Shown here in pieces: positions 8,173 through 16,134 of a stretch of DNA of 32,043 nt. The translations under genes were made by a program, and so were the position numbers. Positions within the stretch are counted from its first letter, which is position 1. Each line of letters starts with the position of its first letter. Under the pieces are notes generated by a model that worked only from the letters and a program-made list of their open reading frames with translations, was not told the DNA's origin and ran no database searches. The DNA is taken from positions 1-32,043 of the forward strand of contig JAQBNN010000092.1 of assembly GCA_028288505.1 (NCBI GenBank), in the 5' to 3' direction. Origin of the DNA: Segetibacter sp. (GTDB lineage: Bacteria; Bacteroidota; Bacteroidia; Chitinophagales; Chitinophagaceae).

Positions 8173-9279
8173 CTAAAACATACTCATCTGTTGGCCCGGT
8201 CGTTTAAACTGGCTGCAGTCGAGGTCTAACCTTTCGTGGTTTAATCCATACTTGCGGGTGTATTTCCGGTATTGCATTGCTACCACCTCTGCTAGGTTTC
8301 CTGATCCGCGCATTCGTCGTCCCCATTCGCTGTCGTTTACTTTACCTCCATGACTGGCTTCTATCATATGCCACACTTTGTCTGCACGGTCTGGGAAGTT
8401 CTTATACAGCCAGTCGTGAAAGAGTAGTTTGATAGCACCGTTTAAACGAATAAAAGTATAGGCAGAAAATTGTGCACCTGCTTCGCTGGCTGCTTTAAGA
8501 ATATCATGCATCTCATGCTCGTTCAACCCCGGGATCATTGGGCCGATCATCACACCCATTCTTACACCTGCTTTGCTCATTTCTTCAATAAGGCGTATGC
8601 GTTGTTTGCCTGTTGTTGTCCTGGGTTCCATTACGCGGCGCAGCTCTTCATTAAAACTGGTGACTGACACCAATACCGAAACAAGGTTCTTCTTAGCCAT
8701 CTCCTGTAGCAGGTCTTTATCTCGCAGCATGCCTGCGTTTTTGGTAATCAATCCAACTGGTTGGTTAAACTCGTTACATATTTCAAGCAGTTGGCGGGTT
8801 AGCCGAAACTTTTGCTCCGCGGGCTGGTAACAATCGGTATTCCCGCTTAACCCAATAGGTACACATTCCCACTTGGGGTTCAGTAAAAACTTACGCAGCA
8901 GGTCAGGTGCGTTTTTCTTTACTATGATCTTTCGTTCAAAGTCGAGGCCGGCACTATAACCCCAGTATTCAAAGGAGTTGCGGGCATAGCAATAAATGCA
9001 GCCATGTTCGCAGCCCTGGTAAGGGTTCATGCTATAAAACATGCCTACATCAGGGCTTTCAACTTTGTTTACAATGCCTTTTGCATTGTCTTCAAAGTAT
9101 TGCGTCGCTTCATTTTTTTCCGTCCAGTCGTCTATGCCTTCTGCATGTTCTTTTACACGGTAGTTCTTTAAAAACTTGTTTTGCGTGTTGATCTGTGCAC
9201 CCCTGCCCTTCACGTATTCGTTAACTGGTTCCTGGATATTTTCTTGTGTTATTAAAGGTTTGTTGCTTTTCATATCCAT
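8173..9279 (-). CDS. PA0069-family radical SAM protein
   Basis: A 368-residue radical SAM enzyme. The [4Fe-4S]/SAM cluster motif is CEHGCIYC (C90, C94, C97), inside NPYQGCEHGCIYCYARNSFEY, the hallmark of the PA0069/Rv2578c family, which is distantly related to spore photoproduct lyase. The middle, including VSVTSFNEELRRVMEPRTTT, and the C-terminus GQQMSMF also fit. The substrate is not known. The GTG/ATG choice is not an issue: the ATG at 9279 (MDMKSNK) or the ATG two codons later are both possible. It sits between the UmuD-like gene and the 2H pair, all leftward, which supports a nucleic-acid repair or modification role (inference). Confidence 0.9.
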   Translation of the reverse strand: MDMKSNKPLITQENIQEPVNEYVKGRGAQINTQNKFLKNYRVKEHAEGIDDWTEKNEATQYFEDNAKGIVNKVESPDVGMFYSMNPYQGCEHGCIYCYARNSFEYWGYSAGLDFERKIIVKKNAPDLLRKFLLNPKWECVPIGLSGNTDCYQPAEQKFRLTRQLLEICNEFNQPVGLITKNAGMLRDKDLLQEMAKKNLVSVLVSVTSFNEELRRVMEPRTTTGKQRIRLIEEMSKAGVRMGVMIGPMIPGLNEHEMHDILKAASEAGAQFSAYTFIRLNGAIKLLFHDWLYKNFPDRADKVWHMIEASHGGKVNDSEWGRRMRGSGNLAEVVAMQYRKYTRKYGLNHERLDLDCSQFKRPGQQMSMF

Positions 9280-9290
9280 TATTTTAATGG
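9276..9290. promoter_or_regulatory. Inverted repeat CCATTA-TTT-TAATGG over the radical SAM start codon
   Basis: Perfect 6-bp arms with a 3-base spacer, and the start codon lies in one arm. A hairpin here could limit ribosome access, or the site may bind a repressor. Only the symmetry is observed. Confidence 0.25.
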
Positions 9291-9355
9291 CACGTCACTT
9301 TTCTCTACCGGAAGCACTTGGCAAATAGTAGTAGGTTGTTCAGTTGCTTGCTGCG

Positions 9356-9380
9356 GTACAAGAGTGCGACGCAACAATGC
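9356..9380 (+). repeat. Dispersed intergenic motif, GTACAAGAGTGCGACGCAAC variant
   Basis: Reads GGTACAAGAGTGCGACGCAA then CAATG, between the umuD-like and radical SAM genes. It joins the two branches of the family: the GTACAAG start of the main type and the GCGACGCAAC end of the variant type. Confidence 0.65.
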
Positions 9381-9464
9381 TTCATCCTTATTACTGCAGC
9401 TGGGAACAAAAAAAACTACCAGCGCTTTGGCAACGTGTTATTGATTGGTTTGCAAGTGCATAAT

Positions 9465-9893
9465 TTATACAGTATGAATTACATAAGTTACCACGCCCCA
9501 CACGCTAAAGTCGGCAAAAGGGTCTACATCAATGGGAGCCAGCTTTGTTGTTTCAGGTACAAGTCTTGTTCTATTGAAACCTTTTTCCAACCTGCGAACG
9601 AGCATTTCTCCATTTAAAACGGCTACCACTACTTTACCGTTTACGTTGGTTATGCTGCGGTCTACTATCAATACATCCTGATTAAAAATGCCTGCGCCTG
9701 TCATCGCCTCACCATTCATGCGAAAGAAAAATGTGGCAGGTTTGTTACGGATCAATTGTTCGTTCAGGTCAATACCTCGCTCCATGTATTCGTCGGTAGG
9801 GGTACTAAAGCCGGTAGCGTTGGCGCGGTGAACATCCTGTTGTGTAAAGTCTTTTGTGCCTTTATAAATGCTGTTGAAAATTTCGGGTTCCAT
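9465..9893 (-). CDS. umuD: UmuD-like S24/LexA-fold protein lacking the Ser-Lys dyad
   Basis: A 142-residue protein that aligns with UmuD along its length: an N-terminal arm, then GFSTPTDEYMERGIDLNEQL (compare GFPSPAADYVEQRIDLNQLL in E. coli), then the LexA/UmuD beta domain through GVVTYVIH at the end. In active S24 peptidases the Ser lies in a G-D-S-M motif and the Lys in T-V-K-K/R-L. Here the positions read NGEAMTGAGI (A63, codon GCG) and EMLVRRLEK (R100, codon CGC). The usual Cys-Gly or Ala-Gly cleavage point is Thr-Gly. Autocleavage to UmuD' should therefore be impossible by the known mechanism. Upstream lies a 15-bp inverted repeat. Family assignment is secure; the non-cleavable state is inferred from sequence. 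Confidence 0.88.
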   Translation of the reverse strand: MEPEIFNSIYKGTKDFTQQDVHRANATGFSTPTDEYMERGIDLNEQLIRNKPATFFFRMNGEAMTGAGIFNQDVLIVDRSITNVNGKVVVAVLNGEMLVRRLEKGFNRTRLVPETTKLAPIDVDPFADFSVWGVVTYVIHTV

Positions 9894-9914
9894 ATGATTA
9901 ATAATGTTTGTAAT

Positions 9915-9929
9915 ACTAAAATATTTAGC
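9915..9929. promoter_or_regulatory. 15-bp inverted repeat ACTAAAATATTTAGC upstream of umuD
   Basis: CTAAA / TTTAG arms around three bases, 21 bp upstream of the umuD-like start. It resembles the site at 8027-8041 in sequence, length and placement. It is a candidate operator for a shared (possibly damage-responsive) regulator. Confidence 0.35.
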
Positions 9930-10125
9930 AAAACCATGCCAAAAAAAACAACCTTAATAAGTTGTTGTAGTGTTTTTTATAGACTTTCCTGCACCTTAAC
10001 CTCCAACACCGCCTACTTAAAACACCCGGGCAAATATAAGTATTTTGAACAGCAGGAGTCTGTAAATATTCCTGATTAATACTTTTAATGCCTTTTTTGA
10101 AGCAGGCACTCGTGCTACTATTAAG

Positions 10126-10150
10126 CATCGTTGTGTCACTCACTTGTACT
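10126..10150 (-). repeat. Dispersed 25-bp motif, leftward copy
   Basis: On the minus strand it reads AGTACAAG then TGAGTGACACAACGATG, identical to the core of the other full copies. It lies in the divergent gap between umuD and the DUF5009 gene. Confidence 0.75.
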
Positions 10151-10304
10151 GTTAGTATTCTGCTCAGCGGGGGAAATAGTCCTTTCTCTTTCCATCTGAT
10201 TATTACACTTTTTTGTCGCCGGGTTATGGGGATAGGCATTCTCGAAATTGGCTATTTCTCGTATCAAATTCTAAATACTTATTTTCAAGTCTAATTAAGA
10301 TTGC

Positions 10305-11495
10305 ATGAACCGTTACTACTCTCTGGATGTATTTCGTGGTGCCACTGTGGCCCTCATGATTCTTGTAAACAACCCGGGAAGTTGGGGGCACATCTATTCG
10401 CCATTGGAGCATGCAACGTGGCACGGCGCTACACCTACTGATCTTGTTTTTCCTTTTTTCCTTTTTGCTGTAGGAAACGCAATGGCATTTGTAATGCCAC
10501 GACTAAGAGAGGCAGGCAACCAAACATTTTTATACAAAGTAACTAAAAGAGCGCTGCTCATATTTGCCATCGGCCTGTTCCTAAACTGGAACCCCTTCGT
10601 TATATGGAAAGATAATATGTTAGTGGGTAAACGGTGGGAAAACGTGAGGATCTTTGGCGTACTGCAGCGTATAGCCGTTGCCTATTTTTTTGCTTCGCTG
10701 TTGGTTTATTACCTGAAGCCAAAAGCGCTTATTATAACGTCGGCAATCATACTTGTAAGCTATTGGCTCTTGTGTTACCTGCTCGGTGCACCTGGCGATC
10801 CTTATAGTTTACCCGGCTACTTTGGAACTGAGCTAGACAAATCGATACTAGGGGTTAGTCACATGTACAAAGGTGAAGGCGTGCCCTTCGATCCTGAAGG
10901 GATTGCAAGCGCCATAGAGGCTATTGTGCAGGTTATCATCGGCTACTTAACCGGCAAGTACATACGCGAAAAGGGCAAAACAAGCATTGAAGTTGCGGAC
11001 AACAAGCCGATAGAAAAGGTTTCTTATGAAATGCTTAGTCACTTGTTTATCACTGGTAGCTTACTAGTTTTCTTTGGCTTTGCCTGGGACCTTGTATTCC
11101 CAATTAATAAAAAGATCTGGACAAGCAGCTATGTACTGTACACCTCTGGACTTGCCATTATGGTACTTGGCCTGTTGATCTATTTGCTTGAATTCAAAAA
11201 CGCTAAAGGTGCTTGGAGCCGTTTCTTTGATGTGTTCGGGAAGAACCCTTTATTCATTTTTGTACTAAGCGGTTTCTTACCTCGTATACTTGCCCTGGTG
11301 CGCTGGGTAGAAAAATATGATGACCATGGAAAACCTGTTTACACTACGCCATTTCCCTGGTTTTATAATCACATTTGCAAACCTTTTTTCGAAGAGCCAA
11401 GAGCAGGCAGCTTATTTTATGCTATTTGTATCGTTGCCTTCTATTGGTTTATAGCTTACTTGCTTAACAAGAAGAAGATTTACTTAAAGGTGTAA
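10305..11495 (+). CDS. DUF5009 / heparan-alpha-glucosaminide N-acetyltransferase-like membrane acyltransferase
   Basis: A 396-residue polytopic inner-membrane protein. The N-terminus MNRYYSLDVFRGATVALMIL, the ATWHGATPTDLVFPFFLFAVG segment with a conserved His (H40), and many hydrophobic segments through to a lysine-rich C-terminus match the DUF5009/HGSNAT-like family (NagX group). Family members are thought to pass acetyl groups across the membrane to amino sugars. Just downstream (convergent) is a MurU-like/AmgK-like cell-wall recycling pair, so an amino-sugar substrate from peptidoglycan is plausible but unproven. The start ATG follows an AT-rich leader with no strong ribosome-binding site, as is usual for this phylum. 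Confidence 0.85.
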   Translation: MNRYYSLDVFRGATVALMILVNNPGSWGHIYSPLEHATWHGATPTDLVFPFFLFAVGNAMAFVMPRLREAGNQTFLYKVTKRALLIFAIGLFLNWNPFVIWKDNMLVGKRWENVRIFGVLQRIAVAYFFASLLVYYLKPKALIITSAIILVSYWLLCYLLGAPGDPYSLPGYFGTELDKSILGVSHMYKGEGVPFDPEGIASAIEAIVQVIIGYLTGKYIREKGKTSIEVADNKPIEKVSYEMLSHLFITGSLLVFFGFAWDLVFPINKKIWTSSYVLYTSGLAIMVLGLLIYLLEFKNAKGAWSRFFDVFGKNPLFIFVLSGFLPRILALVRWVEKYDDHGKPVYTTPFPWFYNHICKPFFEEPRAGSLFYAICIVAFYWFIAYLLNKKKIYLKV

Positions 11496-11524
11496 AGTAA
11501 GTAAGCAGGAAGTTGTAAGCTATT

Positions 11525-11539
11525 GCGAAGGTACTTCGC
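11525..11539. other. Small hairpin GCGAAG-GTA-CTTCGC in convergent gap
   Basis: Perfect 6-bp stem 30 bp past the DUF5009 stop, followed by a run of CTTCGTG-like imperfect repeats to about 11600. There is no T-tract, so it is a weak terminator candidate. Confidence 0.3.
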
Positions 11540-11611
11540 GAAGAACTCTTCGTACTTCGTGCTCCTTTGAGTCTTCGTGTCTTTGTAGCTACGCCTTCAA
11601 TCCTTCATCCC

Positions 11612-12337
11612 TCAATCCTTCCACAACGCTTCTGCTTTCGAAATACTTTCCGGCTTACCTACATCCAGGAACCTGGTGCCGGTGTGGTCGTACCCTTTTA
11701 TCTCATGCTCCTGCATTAGGTCAAGGTATACATCAACCATAGAAAACTTGCCTTGTAGGGTAATTAAGGAAAAAATAGCAGGGCTTATTATATGAATACC
11801 GCTAAAGGCTTTCTGCTTTTTGTTTTTACTACCAGGCTGTGTTGCAGGTTTCTCTTCTCCTGTCTTTATGTTCCTCCAACCGCATAAAGTATCTTCTTCA
11901 TCAAACAGGAAATAGCGGGAGGTTTGCCTGTCGCTTACTGCTAATGTTGCTAAAGGGTTGTGGGTATCGTGGTATTCAAAAACGGCATCCAAATCAAGGT
12001 CAGTTAGAATATCAACATTCATTAAAACGAAGGGATCGCTATCAGTTAATAGAGGAGCAGCCTTTATAAGCCCACCACCGGTTTCAAGCACAGCATCAGT
12101 CTCATCGCTGATTACAATTGCACTTCCCCAGCCTTTATTCTTTTCTAAAGCAGCAACAATCTGGTCAGCAAAATGATGAACGTTTACAACAACTTCTTTT
12201 ATACCAAATTGTTGCAGGTACTCTATGTTTCGTTGTAGTAAGCTTTTGCCATTTACTAAAGCAAGCGCTTTGGGATGTTGGTCTGTCCATGGCTTCAGTC
12301 TTGTTCCAAGACCTGCCGCTAATATCATTGCTCTCAT
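11612..12337 (-). CDS. murU: Sugar-phosphate nucleotidyltransferase, MurU-like (MurNAc-1-P uridylyltransferase)
   Basis: A 241-residue single-domain NTP transferase. The N-terminal signature LAAGLGTRLKPWTDQHPKAL (residues about 6-25) is the nucleotide-binding loop, followed by an NVHHFADQI segment and VLMNVDILTDLD, whose Asp would bind metal. Length and motifs fit MurU, which makes UDP-MurNAc from MurNAc-1-phosphate during peptidoglycan recycling. The gene upstream on the same strand encodes an AmgK-like kinase, the enzyme that makes MurNAc-1-phosphate, and this pairing is what favours MurU over other uridylyl- or mannose-1-phosphate transferases. The two are separated by about 190 bp containing one dispersed motif, so they may not share a single tight operon. 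Confidence 0.75.
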   Translation of the reverse strand: MRAMILAAGLGTRLKPWTDQHPKALALVNGKSLLQRNIEYLQQFGIKEVVVNVHHFADQIVAALEKNKGWGSAIVISDETDAVLETGGGLIKAAPLLTDSDPFVLMNVDILTDLDLDAVFEYHDTHNPLATLAVSDRQTSRYFLFDEEDTLCGWRNIKTGEEKPATQPGSKNKKQKAFSGIHIISPAIFSLITLQGKFSMVDVYLDLMQEHEIKGYDHTGTRFLDVGKPESISKAEALWKD

Positions 12338-12343
12338 GGGAAT

Positions 12344-12380
12344 TCAAAATGTAAAATGAAAAATGCAAAATGTAGAACGT
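12344..12380. repeat. Low-complexity AAAATG-type repeats
   Basis: Short imperfect units (AAAATGTA, AAAATGAA, AAATGCAA, AAATGTAG) just upstream of the murU-like start, in the gap to the AmgK-RapZ gene. Confidence 0.5.
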
Positions 12381-12424
12381 GGCAGGCAGCGTCTTGTTAT
12401 TAAAGCTGGCTGCAAGTTGAACTG

Positions 12425-12451
12425 AAAGTACAAGTGAGTGACACAACGATG
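12425..12451 (+). repeat. Dispersed 25-bp motif, rightward copy
   Basis: Reads AAAGTACAAG then TGAGTGACACAACGATG. It sits between the AmgK-RapZ and murU-like genes. Confidence 0.75.
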
Positions 12452-12526
12452 CCGGGATAAATTACTAATGCCGGCAACCAAATAAATAACACAATTTAAG
12501 TAGGTATGAGTTAAAAAGTAACACTA

Positions 12527-14005
12527 CTACGCACCACTTTCTTCACCCTTTAGGGCCGGGGCATTCACCCAGTTCTTTGCATCCTGCACCATGTGACTTA
12601 CCTCTGTTTTTACACCGAACTTATTCTTTAAATGTCTTGCTAATGCATCAGCAGCGTATACACTTCTGTGTTGGCCACCTGTACAACCGAAGCCTACCAT
12701 AAGGCTTGCAAAACCTCGCTTAATATAATCTTCAACAGCTATGTCAACAATAGAAAAGGCGCTGTTTAAAAAGTCGGTCATCTTGGTGCGTTGCTCAAGA
12801 AAATCCTTCACTTCTTTGTCGCGACCAGTTAGTTGTTTATACTCATCGAAACGACCAGGATTTAGGATACCACGCATATCGAATAAGAAGCCGCCGCCAT
12901 TTTCGGTCTCATCTACAGGGCAGCTTTTTTTATACGAAAAGCTACTGATTTTTACAACCAATGGCGTGTTCTCATCTGCACGCACTGTTTCAAACCTTTC
13001 CACTATTTCATCGGCAACAATAAGCTTTAACAGCCTGTCGAACTCTGGTGTAATAATGTCAATCTTTTTGTTTTCTATAAAGAACTTAAGGTTGCGCAAG
13101 GCCAAAGGAATACTACTTAAAAAATGTGCCTTCCTTTCGAATAACCCCCTGAAACCATATGCACCTAAAACCTGTAATAAACGTATAAGGACATAGCCGT
13201 TGTATTGGCTATTAAATTCAGTACGATCGATTTTGTTTTTTAGTAATTGCTCTACTTCAGCAATGTAGCCGTCGAGTAGTTTATCTTTCCACTCTTCGCT
13301 TAGGTTGGCTTTTGCCTGCCACAAAAGCGATGCAACGTCGTATTGCAAAGCGCCTTTCATTCCGCCTTGGTAATCTATAAAATGAACCTTATCATTACTT
13401 ACAATAACATTGCGGCTTTGGAAGTCGCGAAACAAAAAATACTTGTGCTCGGTATCGCCTAAGTAGTTGCTCAGGATTTCGAAATCATCAAGCATTGCCT
13501 GCTTATCGTAAGGCGTTTTAAGTGTATCAAGAAAGTAGTATTTAAAGTAAAGCAGGTCGCTCATGATGGCTTGCTTACCAAACTCTTTTGCGGTTAGGCA
13601 CCAGTTATAATCAAGCCCTTTGTCGCCTTCAATTTGCACCTTTGCCAACTGCTGCAATGTCTGTTGGTATAAGCCAAAAGTATACTCGTTATGTCCATGC
13701 CTTTCCAGTTGTTCCAACAAGCTTTCTTCTCCCAGGTCTTCTTGTATGTAAATCGTTTTGTCATCGTTGGTAGCATAGATGGCAGGCATAGGTAAACCAG
13801 TTTTTAAAAAATGATCAGAGAAGTAAATAAAGGTGGCATTCTCCTTTATATTAAGATTAAACGTGGCAATGCACGTTGTTTCGTTTTTGTAGATCCTGAA
13901 ATAAATCCTGTCGCTACCGGATTGAGGAAGTTTCTCAATCCGGTCTGCTTGCGCACCGGAATAAGATTTAAATAATTCACCTATCTCCGTAACGATCGCT
14001 TCCAT
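12527..14005 (-). CDS. AmgK-like sugar kinase fused to a RapZ C-terminal domain
   Basis: A 492-residue fusion. I start at the ATG at 14005 (MEAIVTEIGELF); the frame extends 48 codons upstream through intergenic-looking sequence. Residues 1 to about 330 form an APH-type kinase: IYIQEDLGEESL, then FRDFQSRNVIV (catalytic Asp and metal-binding Asn) and HFIDYQGG. This resembles AmgK, which phosphorylates MurNAc and GlcNAc at the anomeric position. From about residue 350 the protein matches the RapZ C-terminal domain, including VGFGCTGGQHRSVYAADALA. In E. coli RapZ that domain senses glucosamine-6-phosphate and binds small RNAs. There is no RapZ N-terminal Walker domain. The murU-like gene follows. 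The kinase and RapZ identities are strong; coupling of the activities is inferred. Confidence 0.85.
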   Translation of the reverse strand: MEAIVTEIGELFKSYSGAQADRIEKLPQSGSDRIYFRIYKNETTCIATFNLNIKENATFIYFSDHFLKTGLPMPAIYATNDDKTIYIQEDLGEESLLEQLERHGHNEYTFGLYQQTLQQLAKVQIEGDKGLDYNWCLTAKEFGKQAIMSDLLYFKYYFLDTLKTPYDKQAMLDDFEILSNYLGDTEHKYFLFRDFQSRNVIVSNDKVHFIDYQGGMKGALQYDVASLLWQAKANLSEEWKDKLLDGYIAEVEQLLKNKIDRTEFNSQYNGYVLIRLLQVLGAYGFRGLFERKAHFLSSIPLALRNLKFFIENKKIDIITPEFDRLLKLIVADEIVERFETVRADENTPLVVKISSFSYKKSCPVDETENGGGFLFDMRGILNPGRFDEYKQLTGRDKEVKDFLEQRTKMTDFLNSAFSIVDIAVEDYIKRGFASLMVGFGCTGGQHRSVYAADALARHLKNKFGVKTEVSHMVQDAKNWVNAPALKGEESGA

Positions 14006-14135
14006 AGGCCATTTTATTGAGGGGCAGTAAATGTATAATAAATTGCGAGAAACGCATTTATTTTGGAGTGTATAAACTTTTAGAAAAGGAAGTATGAAAA
14101 TAATGGGCCAAGGCAGTAGGATAAGAATGTAACGG

Positions 14136-14162
14136 CCGTTGCGTTGCACTCTTGTACTTTTG
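14136..14162 (-). repeat. Dispersed motif, hybrid copy, leftward
   Basis: On the minus strand it reads AAAGTACAAGAGTGCAACGC then AACGG. It faces the rightward copy at 14280-14306. Confidence 0.6.
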
Positions 14163-14279
14163 GTACATTAAGCAACAAAAGATTATGTAGAAACTAAAAC
14201 TTTATGCAAATAATTTTTACTTCTTGCTAATACCGCTACAATCACTTTTTGAAAATGCCTTTGCTGAATACAGAAACAA

Positions 14280-14306
14280 AAAGTACAAGTGAGTGACACA
14301 ACGAGG
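14280..14306 (+). repeat. Dispersed 25-bp motif, rightward copy
   Basis: Reads AAAGTACAAG then TGAGTGACACAACGAGG, with one change in the terminal GATG. It is inverted relative to 14136-14162. Confidence 0.7.
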
Positions 14307-14402
14307 CTTAATAGTAGTACTTAGGCTAAGTACAAAAAGACCTTTTACATAAGCAACTGTTATTATCCATCATTTGTAAGTAGTTACTATCATTCATACC
14401 TA

Positions 14403-15860
14403 TTACTCACCCATCCCCTCGCTGCCTTTCTTCCTGCCTCTTGGTGGCGTGTCATCCATCTTTACAATTTTGGGCGTGAAGGTTCCAACAGTATCCACCA
14501 GCTGCTTTTGAGCGTTCATAACCTTTTGGATGTTTTTGTAAGCAAAAGGCGCTTCATCCAGGCCACCACCAATTAATTTTACGCCTTGCTTTTCCAATTC
14601 TTCTTTGAGCATTTTAGCAGTAATGTTATTCATAGCAGAAGTACGGCTCATTTGCCTTCCAGCGCCGTGAGAGGCTGAACTGATGGAAGCATTTTCACCT
14701 TTTCCCTTTACAATAAAACCGGGTGCAGTCATGCTGCCCGGAATAACACCCAGCACACCTTTACCGGCAGGCGTAGCGCCTTTACGGTGTACAATTACTT
14801 CACGTCCTTCATACATTTCTTTCCAGGCAAAGTTGTGGTGGTTTTCTACCATCTTCATCGGCTCACGACCTAATTGCTTTGCAATCTTCTCGTGAATAAC
14901 ATGGTGACAGGCACTTGCATAATCACCAGCTAGGTTCATTGCCATAAAGTATTCAATACCTTCTTCTTCGTCTAAAGTGAACCACGCAAGGTTGGCTGCA
15001 TCTGGCGGTAAATGCCTTTTGTTTTTGGCCAGTTTTGTATAGTGGTTTGCTACGTTAGCACCCACACCTCTTGAACCGCTGTGCGATAACAGGCCCAGGT
15101 ATTGGCCCGCTTCAACACCTAATACATCGTCTCTTTCTGGAATATGTACAATACCGAATTCAACGAAGTGGTTGCCGCCACCGGAGGTACCTACCTGGCT
15201 TTCGGCTCTTCCTTTTAAGCCTCGGAGGATTGGAATTTCGTTGAACTCTTTTCTGTACAAAACTTCGTGGTCGGTTTTGTTTTTAAATTCTCTTCCGCTG
15301 CCAAACAAGGTATTTTCATTTAGTTCACGGGTGAAATAATCTTTTCTAAACTCGAGTTCGTTTGGATTAATATCAAAGATGGACAGGCACATCCTGCAGC
15401 CAATATCAACCCCTACACCGTAAGGGATAATTGCGTTTTCTGTTGCCAATACACCACCTATTGGCAGCCCATAACCATGGTGAGCATCGGGCATTAAAGC
15501 GCCTGCTACTGCGATGGGTAAGCGGGTGGCACTATTCATCTGGCCCAGAGCACCTTCTTCGATAAACTCTGCACCAAAAATGTTATAAGGAACGCCTTCA
15601 GGTTTAAGATTAACCTGTGCGGCTGCTTTAGCTGATGCTTTCTCTTCTCTTTCTATTAATGCCTTTGCAATGCGCCCCAATATTTCATCCTCGGCATATT
15701 TATTTGGCCGCGCTAGTACAGCCTTTAATATGCCTAAAGCATGCTCCTTAGAATTGCGTTTATAGTTCTTCTCCATACTATCAATAGCAACACTTATTAC
15801 CGGGCTTTCGGGGTAACCAATTGCTCTCAGCTCCTTTCCTGATAGTTTTAGTTTTCCCAT
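14403..15860 (-). CDS. rtcB: RtcB-type RNA ligase (RNA-splicing ligase)
   Basis: A 485-residue RtcB homologue of full length. It shows the metal-binding GVDIGCRM motif (D152, C155), GGGNHFVEF (H231), HSGSRGVG, and SASHGAGRQMSRTSA, whose His (H398) is the residue guanylylated during catalysis. The family joins RNA 2',3'-cyclic phosphate or 3'-phosphate ends to 5'-OH ends using GTP and Mn2+, in tRNA or rRNA repair. No RtcA or RtcR gene is beside it. The two 2H phosphoesterase genes 6 kb away could act on the same cyclic-phosphate ends, but the link is only positional. The C-terminus is unusually basic (PPRGRKKGSEG). Confidence 0.95.
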   Translation of the reverse strand: MGKLKLSGKELRAIGYPESPVISVAIDSMEKNYKRNSKEHALGILKAVLARPNKYAEDEILGRIAKALIEREEKASAKAAAQVNLKPEGVPYNIFGAEFIEEGALGQMNSATRLPIAVAGALMPDAHHGYGLPIGGVLATENAIIPYGVGVDIGCRMCLSIFDINPNELEFRKDYFTRELNENTLFGSGREFKNKTDHEVLYRKEFNEIPILRGLKGRAESQVGTSGGGNHFVEFGIVHIPERDDVLGVEAGQYLGLLSHSGSRGVGANVANHYTKLAKNKRHLPPDAANLAWFTLDEEEGIEYFMAMNLAGDYASACHHVIHEKIAKQLGREPMKMVENHHNFAWKEMYEGREVIVHRKGATPAGKGVLGVIPGSMTAPGFIVKGKGENASISSASHGAGRQMSRTSAMNNITAKMLKEELEKQGVKLIGGGLDEAPFAYKNIQKVMNAQKQLVDTVGTFTPKIVKMDDTPPRGRKKGSEGMGE

Positions 15861-16103
15861 TGCTGTTTATTTTTGTTGCGCTATTATTACTGCACATGTA
15901 ATTATTAAAAGGTATAAATCAGGCAACTTTTGTGCCCCTCGATAAGTAGTTCCAGTAATGTTATAGGCAGCTGTAACCAGGCATAAAGACGAGTAATTTT
16001 AAAAATTTAGTAAGCGCCAAAAGCTGTGCACAACAAAGAGGATTTTAATATTTAGAAAGGCTGCGCAAGGGGCTTTTTTTGTTACCAGCATTAGCACTTT
16101 GGT

Positions 16104-16134
16104 CATCATCGTTGCTATGCTCAGTTCAACGGCG
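16104..16134 (-). repeat. Dispersed intergenic motif, AACTGAGCATAGCAACGATG variant
   Basis: On the minus strand it reads CGCCGTTG then AACTGAGCATAGCAACGATG. The left part matches the copy at 5259-5287, the right part the copy at 845-869. Confidence 0.55.

Larger units (their letters stand above)
9894..10304. other. 411-bp divergent gap between umuD-like gene and DUF5009 gene
   Basis: The gap holds the candidate umuD operator and one dispersed 25-bp motif. The leftward frame 9925-10239 is open only through the motif and AT-rich DNA and shows no family signature. Confidence 0.45.
14006..14402. other. 397-bp gap between RtcB and AmgK-RapZ genes
   Basis: It contains two dispersed motifs in opposite orientation about 120 bp apart, able to pair as a long imperfect stem. 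No coding signal or known RNA was seen. Confidence 0.45.

Noticed and set aside
9925-10239. 104-codon leftward frame upstream of umuD
   Set aside because: It runs through the umuD promoter region and a dispersed motif copy; composition is unlike a protein and it conflicts with divergent promoters.
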